In this document: positions 1 to 7,157 of the stretch, one piece after another
Layout of the letters: each line of letters starts with the position of its first letter
Position numbering within the stretch: position 1 is the stretch's first letter
NCBI GenBank assembly: GCA_902495085.1
Contig: CABUWA010000036.1
Coordinates: forward strand, 1 to 14,241
DNA length: 14,241 nt
From: an uncultured Collinsella sp.
GTDB lineage: Bacteria > Actinomycetota > Coriobacteriia > Coriobacteriales > Coriobacteriaceae
Direction: 5' to 3'
The notes under the pieces: generated by a model
What the model saw: the letters and a program-made list of their open reading frames with translations, nothing else
What the model was told of the DNA's origin: nothing
Databases searched by the model: none
Position numbers and translations under genes: made by a program

Positions 1-528
1 ACCGAGCGCGGGCGTGGCGCCTTTGTGGCCGACACGCCCGCGCTCCACGAGAACAACCTGGTGTTTTCGAGCTATACCAAGCAGGTCGAAGGCCAGGGCA
101 TGAAGCCCACCACGCGCACGGTGGACTCGGGCTTTACCAAGGCGGGCGGCAGCATAGCTAAGTTCTTTGATGCCGCCGTGGGCAGCAAGCTCGTCAAACT
201 TGTCCGTCTGCGTTATCTGGACGATGCGCCACTGTGTCTGGAGACCACCTATCTACCACCGAGCTTTGAGGCACTCATCAATCGTGATATCAACGGTTCG
301 CTCTACGCCACGCTGCGTCAAGAATTCCATCGCGCGCCGGCACAGGGGCACAAGACCTTTGAGGTGTGCTATGCCTCGCAAAACGAGGCGTTTTTGCTCA
401 ACGTTGAGCGCGGGCAGGCGCTGATTCTGATCACCGACTACGTCTACGACACCGACGGCCGCCCGCTCCACGTCTCCAAGCGCATCCAACGCACCGACCG
501 CGCCAAATACACCGAGCCCATCGGCTAA
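1..528 (+). CDS. GntR-family transcriptional regulator, UTRA effector domain (5' partial)
   Basis: The reading frame is open from base 1 and ends at TAA 526-528, so the N-terminal part lies outside the window. The first visible residues, ERGRGAFVAD, match the end of the wing of a GntR winged helix, where families usually show a G-x-G-T/A-F-V motif. The next ~165 residues look like a UTRA ligand-binding domain: an early FSSYTKQVEGQGMKP segment, a central LVRLRYLDDAPLCLETTYLP strand pair, and a C-terminal LILITDYVYDTDGRPLHVSK segment. Members of the HutC/FarR group bind operators as dimers and release them on binding a small sugar-phosphate or amino-acid-like ligand. The ligand cannot be read from the sequence, and the regulated genes are probably upstream of the window. 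It is convergent with the next gene. Family assignment is fairly secure; the target is unknown. Confidence 0.85.
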   Translation, partial: TERGRGAFVADTPALHENNLVFSSYTKQVEGQGMKPTTRTVDSGFTKAGGSIAKFFDAAVGSKLVKLVRLRYLDDAPLCLETTYLPPSFEALINRDINGSLYATLRQEFHRAPAQGHKTFEVCYASQNEAFLLNVERGQALILITDYVYDTDGRPLHVSKRIQRTDRAKYTEPIG

Positions 529-563
529 CCTGCCAAAATAAACCTGTCCCTACATGGCAGGTT
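527..563. terminator. Inverted repeat between convergent genes, possible bidirectional terminator
   Basis: Perfect 9-bp arms AACCTGCCA (527-535) and TGGCAGGTT (555-563) enclose 19 nt. A second AACCTG lies at 541-546, so on the minus strand AACCTG...CAGGTT can also form a shorter hairpin followed by TATTTT, which would suit termination of the acetyltransferase gene. The repeat overlaps the last codons of both converging genes. The structure is seen directly; terminator function is inferred and only moderately supported because the T-tract is weak. Confidence 0.45.
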
Positions 564-1140
564 TGGGGAGGTCGGGGAACCAGGTTGGCTTAGGTTGGTT
601 GGGCGTGCGCTCGGCTAGGACCAACTCCATCCAGCACATGTCGTACCAGCGGCCGAACTTTTGGGCGCAGCGGTCAAAGGCACCCACCAGGCGGTAGCCC
701 ATATGGGCATGGAAATCCTGACTGTTGTGCGTCAGATACTCGTCGTCCTTGTCGTGCGGCACGGCGATGAGCGCGCACATATTGGTGATGCCCATCGCGA
801 TCAGGCATTGCTTGAGCGCATCGTGCAGCTTGCGGCCCAGCCCGCCGTGGCGCACATCGCGCGCCAGATAAATCGACGTCTCGACCGACCAGTCGTATGC
901 TTCTCGGCTGTTGAGCGGACTCACATAGGCATAGCCTACCGGACGCCCGTCCAGCTCCATCACCAAATACGGGTAGCGCTTGAGCGTACGCTCGATGCGC
1001 CCGGCGAACTCCTCAACGCTCGGCACCTCGTATTCGCAGGTTATCGCCGTCTCGCGCACATATGGCTCATAGATGGCAAGCAACGCCGGCGCATCATCGG
1101 GCGTCGCCGGGCGAATCGTCGGCTCGGACATCTCGGTCAT
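550..1140 (-). CDS. GNAT-family N-acetyltransferase, phosphinothricin-acetyltransferase-like
   Basis: A 196-residue single-domain GNAT protein. The N-terminal IRPATPDDAPALLAIYEPYV (about 9-28) is typical of the phosphinothricin/methionine sulfoximine acetyltransferase branch. Residues 88-106 carry acetyl-CoA motif A, with the pyrophosphate-binding loop RHGGLG at 97-102 after the strand ETSIYLA. MGYRLVGAFDRCAQKFGRWYDMCWME at 147-172 is the usual C-terminal motif of this branch. Such enzymes acetylate small amines, sometimes the herbicide phosphinothricin or methionine sulfoximine; the substrate here is not determined. I chose ATG at 1140 over the ATG at 1164 because GGGGGAG lies 9 nt ahead of it. 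An apparent terminator of the preceding gene lies just upstream, so it may have its own promoter. The proline-rich tail is slightly longer than usual. Confidence 0.85.
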   Translation of the reverse strand: MTEMSEPTIRPATPDDAPALLAIYEPYVRETAITCEYEVPSVEEFAGRIERTLKRYPYLVMELDGRPVGYAYVSPLNSREAYDWSVETSIYLARDVRHGGLGRKLHDALKQCLIAMGITNMCALIAVPHDKDDEYLTHNSQDFHAHMGYRLVGAFDRCAQKFGRWYDMCWMELVLAERTPNQPKPTWFPDLPKPAM

Positions 1141-1154
1141 ACAACCCTTCTCCC

Positions 1155-1199
1155 CCAAAAGCAAAGGCCACCCTACGCCAAAACCAGCGCAAGGCGGCC
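1155..1199 (-). terminator. Rho-independent terminator after the threonine aldolase gene
   Basis: On the minus strand GGCCGCC (1199-1193) pairs with GGTGGCC (1172-1166) with one G-U pair. An inner TGCGC/GCGTA pairing continues the stem. It is followed by TTTGCTTTT. It starts about 18 nt after the aldolase stop and ends just before the acetyltransferase ribosome binding site, so it would separate those two genes. Confidence 0.6.
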
Positions 1200-1217
1200 C
1201 CTCGTCATTACATCAGG

Positions 1218-2243
1218 CTACAGGACAGCCGCCAACGCGTCGATATCCTCCTGCGTCGTAGCCCAGCTGGTGCAAAAACGCACTACCGTGTGGGTCTCGT
1301 CGTACTTTTCCCAGTACTCGATCGAGGCATGCTCGCGAATGCGAGCCATGTCCTCGTTGGGCAGAATCACGAACTGCTGGTTGGTCGGCGTCTCCAAGAA
1401 GAACTGGTAGCCGCGCTCGTGCAGCACGCGACGAAGCGCCTGCGCGGTCTCAATCGCCTGGCGGCCAATCTCAAAATACAGGCCATCGGTAAAGAGCGCC
1501 TCAAACTGCACGCCCGTCAGGCGGCCCTTGGCCAGCAACGCACCATGCTGTTTAATGCGCGGAATGGGATGCGCCGGGGCGCGCATGCCGCAAAACACCA
1601 CGGCCTCGCCGCAAAGCGCGCCGCACTTGGTGCCGCCAATGTAGAACACGTCACACAGCTGCGCCAGCTCGGGCAGGGTGATGTCGCACTCATCGGCCGC
1701 CAGCGCATAGGCCAGGCGAGCGCCGTCCACAAACAGCGGAATCTCACGCTTCTGGCACACCGCATGAATCGCCGCGAGCTCGGCCTTGGAGTACAGCGTG
1801 CCGTACTCGGTCGATAGGCTCACGTACACAGCGCCCGGGAACACCGTGTGCTCGTAGCTCTCGTTTTCGTAGAACACCTGGATATAGTTCTCGAGGTCCT
1901 CGGCGTGCATCTTGCCCTCGTAGCCGGGGATGGTGAGCACCTTGTGGCCGCCAAACTCGATAGCGCCTGCCTCGTGACAGGCGACGTGGCCAGTCTCGGC
2001 AGCAACAACGCCCTCGTAGGGCGCGAGCAGCATGTCAATCACCGTCGCGTTGGCCTGCGTGCCGCCCACCAGAAAAAACACGTCGGCATCGGGGGCCTGA
2101 CAGGCCTCGCGGATAAGCTGCTTGGCACGCTCGGTGTGTGCATCGGTACCGTAGCCGGGCTGCGGCTCCATGTTGGTGTCGACGAGCGCCTGCAGCACTG
2201 CCGGATGTGCGCCGTGGGAATAATCGTTGTTAAACGCGAGCAT
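1218..2243 (-). CDS. Low-specificity L-threonine aldolase / beta-eliminating lyase family PLP enzyme
   Basis: A 341-residue fold-type I PLP enzyme of the threonine aldolase (Beta_elim_lyase) family, close to the usual 330-350 residues. These cytosolic enzymes split L-threonine or L-allo-threonine into glycine and acetaldehyde. Visible motifs are GGTQAN (60-65, cofactor phosphate binding), ETGHVACHEAGA (83-94, with the stacking histidine region), FVDGARL (171-177, Asp173 expected to contact the pyridine nitrogen) and GGTKCG (203-208, Lys206 expected to form the Schiff base). The N-terminal FNNDYSHGAHPAVLQAL resembles the non-E. coli-like branch of the family, so substrate preference could differ. 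The ATG at 2243 has AGAGGA 5 nt upstream. It follows the PAP2 gene by 45 nt with no visible terminator, so the two may be cotranscribed. A dedicated aromatic-amino-acid lyase is less likely at this length. The ltaE symbol is withheld because of the divergent branch. Confidence 0.87.
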   Translation of the reverse strand: MLAFNNDYSHGAHPAVLQALVDTNMEPQPGYGTDAHTERAKQLIREACQAPDADVFFLVGGTQANATVIDMLLAPYEGVVAAETGHVACHEAGAIEFGGHKVLTIPGYEGKMHAEDLENYIQVFYENESYEHTVFPGAVYVSLSTEYGTLYSKAELAAIHAVCQKREIPLFVDGARLAYALAADECDITLPELAQLCDVFYIGGTKCGALCGEAVVFCGMRAPAHPIPRIKQHGALLAKGRLTGVQFEALFTDGLYFEIGRQAIETAQALRRVLHERGYQFFLETPTNQQFVILPNEDMARIREHASIEYWEKYDETHTVVRFCTSWATTQEDIDALAAVL

Positions 2244-2288
2244 GGCAATCCTCTCTTACCGGGTATCGGTCAGATGATTCAAACGGGG

Positions 2289-3152
2289 CTATTGTACGCC
2301 GTTGGGATAGGCAATGCGCGCGGCAAGGCACTCAAGCGCCAGCACCAGGGCAAAGCCGCAGCTCACGTCACTCAAAAAATGCGCTCCGATCACGATACGG
2401 CCAAAGGCGACGAGCGCCGCGACCGCAGCCGCCGTCCAAAAGGCCATGCGGCGGCGCGACGGTTTTTCCTTAAAGGCCGCCGCGGGAAGCCCAGCGAGCA
2501 TGAGGCCGATTGCCGCGTGCGCCGTGTGTCCGCTCGCAAACGACTTAAAGCCGTCCTTGACTACACCGGCGGCAATATAGGCCCACTTGTCGGGGTTGCC
2601 GATCACCCACCACGGCTGAAACTCGAGTCCCTGCGTCACCTCGATCACGCGCATGCGTGGGCGCGACCACAGCGGCTTGACAATCACGTTGAGGATGATG
2701 GCCTGAGCGACCCACACGACAAGCACCATCAACGCCCAGCGCGTGAGCTCGTCGGGCTCGGTCGTGCGCGTGAGGCGATAGACGACAAGGTTAGCAGCGA
2801 TGACCAGCACAAACGTCAGCACCAACTGAACGGCAATGAGTTTACCGCCAACCCGCAGGGACGAAACGATCTCGTAGCCGGTCAGGCCAACGTTGACGAG
2901 GATGCCCAGCACGGCGAGCCACTTGCTCGTCTTGGAATCGGGTCGTGCCGAGCGCACGAGCATAACGCCCGCGACACTCGCCGTCAGCTCAAACGGCAGC
3001 TCGCCGGCCGCCTCGATAAAGCGACCGTACATGCTGCCGATATTGAACAGCGCGCTCGAGATCTGATAATCGAAGAAGCTGCCCACGCCCAGACAAAGAC
3101 ACAGGACAACCGCGATAATGGCGACATCTTTCTTATAGATGTATCCGAACAT
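2289..3152 (-). CDS. PAP2-superfamily membrane phosphatase
   Basis: A 287-residue polytopic membrane protein. Hydrophobic segments lie at about 10-26, 54-67, 78-98, 105-126, 139-158, 212-227, 237-250 and 263-280. The phosphatase motifs are K159-x4-R164-P165, S207-G208-H209 (in FASGHTAHA) and R252-x5-H258-x3-D262. His209 and His258 would be the catalytic pair that removes phosphate from a lipid phosphate or undecaprenyl-pyrophosphate-like substrate at the membrane face. The first motif has four residues between Lys and Arg instead of the canonical six. Start: ATG 3152 has AGGA four nt upstream. A longer frame opens at 3275 but runs through a structured intergenic region and is not favoured. 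It lies 45 nt ahead of the aldolase gene. Family assignment is firm; the substrate is unknown. Confidence 0.85.
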   Translation of the reverse strand: MFGYIYKKDVAIIAVVLCLCLGVGSFFDYQISSALFNIGSMYGRFIEAAGELPFELTASVAGVMLVRSARPDSKTSKWLAVLGILVNVGLTGYEIVSSLRVGGKLIAVQLVLTFVLVIAANLVVYRLTRTTEPDELTRWALMVLVVWVAQAIILNVIVKPLWSRPRMRVIEVTQGLEFQPWWVIGNPDKWAYIAAGVVKDGFKSFASGHTAHAAIGLMLAGLPAAAFKEKPSRRRMAFWTAAAVAALVAFGRIVIGAHFLSDVSCGFALVLALECLAARIAYPNGVQ

Positions 3153-3180
3153 GCTTTCCTTTCGGTCGGGTGAAGGGCGG

Positions 3181-3241
3181 TCAACCTGCAATGTGGGTGA
3201 GACGAAGATGGCTTTGTCCCGTAAATACCCTTGCAGGTTGA
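3181..3241 (-). repeat. Perfect 11-bp inverted repeat in the leader of the PAP2 gene
   Basis: TCAACCTGCAA (3181-3191) and TTGCAGGTTGA (3231-3241) are perfectly complementary. In the minus-strand transcript the stem extends after a 3-nt bulge by GGGT/ACCC, leaving an internal loop of about 28 nt. It lies 29 nt before the PAP2 start codon, so it would sit in the 5' leader RNA. I do not recognise a known riboswitch in it. A regulatory hairpin, a protein operator or a small repeat element are all possible. Confidence 0.5.
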
Positions 3242-3255
3242 GCATAAGTAAGCGA

Positions 3256-3353
3256 AAACGTTCCATTTGTGGCAAGGTGGCCCGAAGGAGGAGGGAAGCG
3301 TACTTGCGTACGCGACCGACGAGTGAGGGTCAGATTGCCCAAATGGGGCGTTT
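3256..3353 (-). repeat. Long imperfect inverted repeat with an inner tetraloop hairpin, 14 nt after the mfd stop
   Basis: The arms 3256-3275 and 3335-3353 pair over about 20 positions: AAACGTTCCATTTGTGGCAA against the complement of the right arm, with two adjacent mismatches, one bulge and one further mismatch, several of which would be G-U in RNA. Inside, GCGTAC (3298-3303) and GTACGC (3308-3313) form a 6-bp hairpin. Its loop reads GCAA on the minus strand, a GNRA tetraloop. The distal arm is followed by TTTT on the minus strand, so the whole element could end the mfd transcript. The inner text CGCGACC...GAGTGAGG loosely resembles the cores at 13231 and 14132; relatedness is not established. 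Confidence 0.5.
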
Positions 3354-3367
3354 GCAGCGTCGACCCG

Positions 3368-6300
3368 TTAGTCGTCGTCGCTGGCACCCAACTGCTGCAG
3401 CAGCATGAGCGCCGCGGCCACCGGGCCGGTGCCGTCGTTGGCGTCGAGGCCGCGACCCAGGCCGCTGCCCGCACCGGCGCCCGCCTTGTAGGGCACCGAC
3501 AGCTTGCGGCTCTTGGGAAAGTTCACCGCACCATAGCGGGTCTTAAGCTCAAAGGCCACCTTCTTGGGCACGTCGACGCCCAAAAACGTGATGCGACCGC
3601 CACTGAGCGTGACGCTCTCGAGCCCCAGGCGCTCGCCGCGAATACGGATGCGCGCGCGGTTGAACAGGTTGAGCCCCGCCAACGGCAGCTCACCGTGCGC
3701 GGCCTCGGTCTCTTCCTGTACCTCGTCGATGCTCTCCAGGTCCTCGGCCGCTGCGAGCTTACGGTACACGAGCACGCGCTGATCCACCGCCGGCAGGTAC
3801 TCCTCGGACAAGAAGTAATCGGCCGGCAGGTTAATGCCCACGCTCGCCGCCTCCACGCCGGCGTCGTCATCGCCGCGCGCCTCGGCCACCGCCTGGCCCA
3901 GCATCTGCGTAAACAGGTCAAAGCCCACGCTCGACAGGTTGCCGTGCTGCTCGGCGCCCATAAGCGAGCCGGCGCCGCGAATCTCCAGGTCGCGCATGGC
4001 GATGCGCATGCCGCTGCCCAGGTCCTGGAACTCGGAAAGTGCGGTCAGGCGCGCCGTCGCCTCCTCGGTGAGTGGCAGCTCGCCCGGGAACATAAAGTAC
4101 GCGTAGGCCTGCGTGGCAGAGCGACCCACACGGCCCTTGAGCTGATAGAGCTGCGCCAGGCCTAGGCGCTGCGAATCCTCGATGATGAGCGTGTTGGCGG
4201 TCGCGTTGTCGATGCCGCTCTCCACGATGGTCGTGGCGATGAGCACGTCGATCTTTTTGGTCGCGAACTCGATCATCACGTCCTCGACCTCGCGCGGGCT
4301 CATCTTGCCGTGCGCCACGCCCACGCGCGCCTCGGGCGCGGCCTCGTGCACGCGCGCCACGGCGTCGTCGATGGTCTTGACGCGGTTGGACACGTAGTAC
4401 ACCTGACCGCCGCGGCCCACCTCCAGGCGAATCGCCGCACTTACCACGTCAGGGTCGTACTCCCCCACGTGCACGATCACGGGACGACGCCCGGTCGGCG
4501 GCGTGGTGATCAGGCTCATATCGCGCACGCCGCTCGTGGCCATCTGCATGGTACGCGGGATGGGCGTTGCCGAAAGCGTGAGCACGTCAATCTGCTCGCG
4601 CAGGTTCTTGAGCTGCTCCTTGTGCTGCACGCCAAAGCGCTGTTCCTCGTCGATAATCACCAGGCCCAGGTTCTTGGGGTTCACATCGGCCGAAAGCAGG
4701 CGGTGCGTGCCGATGAGCACGTCGATCGTGCCCTCGGCGAACGCCTTAAGCGCGCGCTTTTGCTGCGCCGGCGTGCGAAAGCGGCTAAGCACCTCGACCT
4801 CGAGGCCAAACGGGGCAAAACGCTCAAAGAACGTCTCGTAGTGCTGCTGGGCAAGAATGGTCGTGGGGCAGAGCACCATGACCTGGCGGCCGGAGTCCAC
4901 GCACTTAAACGCCGCGCGCAGGGCAACCTCGGTCTTGCCAAAGCCCACGTCGCCGCACAGCAGGCGGTCCATGGGCTTGGGCGCCTCCATGTCGGCCTTA
5001 ATATCGGCGATGGCCTCCAACTGGTCGCGTGTCTCGTCGTAGGGAAAGCTCTCCTCCATCTCGATCTGCTCGGGCGTGTCGGGCGGGCAGGCGATACCGG
5101 TAATCGACGAGCGGCGCGTATACAGGTCGACCAGGTCAAACGCCAGCTTTTTGGCGTTCTTGCGCGCCTTGTTGGTGGCACGCGTCCAGTCGGCGGTGTT
5201 GAGCCTGGTCAGACGCGGCTTATCGCCGTCGGGGCCAACATAGCGCGTGATGCGGTCGACCTGCTCGAGCGGCACGTAGAGCTTGTCGCCGTCGGCATAT
5301 TCCAGCAAAAAGTAGTCGCGCTCCTTGCCGCCCACTTCCTGGCGCGCGATCTCGCTAAAGAGCGCGATGCCGTGGGTGGCGTGCACCACGTAGTCGCCCG
5401 GCTTAAACGGGAACGTGATCTGCGTAATGTCCACCTTGCGGCGGCTGCGCGCGCGGTTGGCGTCCATGCGGGCGTTGAGATCGGCGATCGAGAACACGGC
5501 CAGGTTGGCATCGGGCACCACTACGCCCTGCGGCAAGGCGGCATCGACAAAGGTCACACGTCCGCGCGAAATAGTGGGCACGGCGGCGCCGGCGGCAGCC
5601 TGGTCGGCACCCGCCTCGAGCGAGCGGGCGTTGAGCGCGTCGGCCTTACGCTCGCGAATGGAAGCATGGGCCTCCTGGCGTGCGGCACGATCGGCGGAAT
5701 CCGCCGCTGCCACGCGAACGCGGTCGCCGATAGCGCCGACATTTTCGGGCGCCGCGGTCAGCGATTCCTCAAAGGTAATGCCCTCGTCGCCAAAGGTGAG
5801 CTCCATCGACTCGCGCGCACCGCGGTCGGGGATGGCAAACACGCAGGCATAGCGCTTGCCCACGACCTCCTGGATGCGCGTCATAAAACGGTTGTCCGAG
5901 CCTGCGATGGCCGGCTGCTCAATCTTGAGCTCGGCCGTCACCGCACCGCCGGCACGGATGAGGCTCACGTAGTTCAGGCGCTGCTGGGCACCAAAATCGA
6001 GCTGTTGGGCGCGCACGTACAGGCCATCCAGGCGGTCAATCCCTGCCTCGCCGGCACGGGCCTCAATATCCTCGTAGGCGCGCAGGCAGTCGTCGAACAG
6101 CGAGCGCGGCTCGGACAGAACCACGAGTGCCTTGCCGCTCACGTGCGCCAACGGGCTTACGGTCTGGCCGTACATCACCGGCAAAAAGCGGTCGAGCTCG
6201 GGCGTGACGATGCGCGTATCCACCATCTCGAGCAGCGCCGCCAGCTTGCTGTCGTCCTGGCTGGCACGGTAGAGCGCCACGTGCATGTTGTGGACGGCAT

Positions 6301-7000
6301 CGTCGGTAAGCGCCAGCTCGCGGCAGGGGAAGATCTCGATACTGTCCTCGTTGCCGATGGTTTGGCCCGTGGAGCTCACCATACGGCGGATGCGGTCAAT
6401 CTCATCGCCGAAAAACTCAATGCGCACGGGCGCCTTTTCCTGCGCGGGAAACACCTCGACGGTGTCACCGTGCACGCGGAACAGACCGGGCGCATCGGCG
6501 GCACCGGCATTGGTGTAGCCCATGCCCACCAGGCGCTGCGGCACCTCGTCAAAGGGAATCTCCTCGCCCACCGCAAAGGTCGTGGACTCCCAATAGTGGC
6601 TCTCGACCGGCGGCACACAACGCAGCAGCGCGCGAGCCGAGGCGACCATGATGCAATTGTCTCCGCGCACGATGCGTCCCAGTGCCTCGCAGCGCTGCGC
6701 CACCACGGCATCGTCGGGCGCCTGCTCGCGCCACGGATAGTCCTTGCGCTCGGGAAAACGGCACACGTGCGCTAGGCCCACGTAGGCGGCAAGGCTGCGC
6801 GCGGCGCGATCGGCCGCATCCTCGCCACTCACAATGTAGACCGTGGGACGCGGGCGGCGCGCAAACTGGGCGGCCGCCATAAGCGTGCGGCCCGACTGCG
6901 ACACAGCCAGCGTCACGTCCTCGCCGGCATCGAGTCCGGCCTCGACGGTCTGCAGCGCCTCGGCAGTGTAGAGCTGCGCGGCTATACGGTGAATGAGCAT
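3368..7000 (-). CDS. mfd: Transcription-repair coupling factor Mfd
   Basis: Mfd is a DNA translocase that pushes RNA polymerase stalled at lesions off the template and recruits UvrA for nucleotide excision repair. This copy is 1210 residues, a little longer than the ~1150 of E. coli. In order: a UvrB-like module (YPWREQAPDD near 80, then the UvrA-contact region), a low-complexity Ala/Arg-rich stretch at about 413-477, the RNA-polymerase-interacting domain starting near 533 (PGDYVVHATHGIA), a superfamily 2 helicase core with Walker A GDVGFGKTE near 685 and DEEQ near 783, the translocation motif region, and a C-terminal TRCF domain. The ATG at 7000 has GGAGGA 5 nt upstream, which excludes the alternative start at 7027. 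It ends in Asp-Asp-Asp. The inserted stretch lies between domains, so the enzyme is probably active. A hairpin with a T-tract stands directly ahead of the ribosome binding site. Confidence 0.97.
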   Translation of the reverse strand: MLIHRIAAQLYTAEALQTVEAGLDAGEDVTLAVSQSGRTLMAAAQFARRPRPTVYIVSGEDAADRAARSLAAYVGLAHVCRFPERKDYPWREQAPDDAVVAQRCEALGRIVRGDNCIMVASARALLRCVPPVESHYWESTTFAVGEEIPFDEVPQRLVGMGYTNAGAADAPGLFRVHGDTVEVFPAQEKAPVRIEFFGDEIDRIRRMVSSTGQTIGNEDSIEIFPCRELALTDDAVHNMHVALYRASQDDSKLAALLEMVDTRIVTPELDRFLPVMYGQTVSPLAHVSGKALVVLSEPRSLFDDCLRAYEDIEARAGEAGIDRLDGLYVRAQQLDFGAQQRLNYVSLIRAGGAVTAELKIEQPAIAGSDNRFMTRIQEVVGKRYACVFAIPDRGARESMELTFGDEGITFEESLTAAPENVGAIGDRVRVAAADSADRAARQEAHASIRERKADALNARSLEAGADQAAAGAAVPTISRGRVTFVDAALPQGVVVPDANLAVFSIADLNARMDANRARSRRKVDITQITFPFKPGDYVVHATHGIALFSEIARQEVGGKERDYFLLEYADGDKLYVPLEQVDRITRYVGPDGDKPRLTRLNTADWTRATNKARKNAKKLAFDLVDLYTRRSSITGIACPPDTPEQIEMEESFPYDETRDQLEAIADIKADMEAPKPMDRLLCGDVGFGKTEVALRAAFKCVDSGRQVMVLCPTTILAQQHYETFFERFAPFGLEVEVLSRFRTPAQQKRALKAFAEGTIDVLIGTHRLLSADVNPKNLGLVIIDEEQRFGVQHKEQLKNLREQIDVLTLSATPIPRTMQMATSGVRDMSLITTPPTGRRPVIVHVGEYDPDVVSAAIRLEVGRGGQVYYVSNRVKTIDDAVARVHEAAPEARVGVAHGKMSPREVEDVMIEFATKKIDVLIATTIVESGIDNATANTLIIEDSQRLGLAQLYQLKGRVGRSATQAYAYFMFPGELPLTEEATARLTALSEFQDLGSGMRIAMRDLEIRGAGSLMGAEQHGNLSSVGFDLFTQMLGQAVAEARGDDDAGVEAASVGINLPADYFLSEEYLPAVDQRVLVYRKLAAAEDLESIDEVQEETEAAHGELPLAGLNLFNRARIRIRGERLGLESVTLSGGRITFLGVDVPKKVAFELKTRYGAVNFPKSRKLSVPYKAGAGAGSGLGRGLDANDGTGPVAAALMLLQQLGASDDD

Positions 7001-7025
7001 GCTGTTCCTCCGGCATTGCAACGCC

Positions 7026-7053
7026 AAAAGCCCGCCGGGGCAAGCTCGGCGGG
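7026..7053 (-). terminator. Terminator-like hairpin directly ahead of the mfd ribosome binding site
   Basis: On the minus strand CCCGCCG (7053-7047) and CGGCGGG (7037-7031) form a 7-bp GC stem with a 9-nt loop, followed by C and TTTT. It could end the nth transcript. But only about 15 nt separate the T-tract from the mfd ribosome binding site, too little for a separate mfd promoter. Hence any mfd promoter must lie upstream of it or inside it, making an attenuator reading possible. Confidence 0.55.
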
Positions 7054-7157
7054 TCGTACGTCAAATACATTGTCTGTCATGGTAGCGCATGGAGAGGACT
7101 CCGGCTCAAGGGCAAACCCAGCCCCGCAAAAAACGCCAGACGAAGATGCGTTCCGCC

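Noticed and set aside
1848..3173. 441-codon open frame on the plus strand
   Set aside because: It spans the antisense of two recognised genes (threonine aldolase, PAP2 phosphatase) and the gap between them; no domain is seen.
4310..6775. 821-codon open frame on the plus strand
   Set aside because: It lies wholly opposite mfd, a clear match to a well-known family. Its protein is His/Arg/Gly/Ala-rich with no recognisable domain, as expected for an antisense frame in GC-rich coding DNA.
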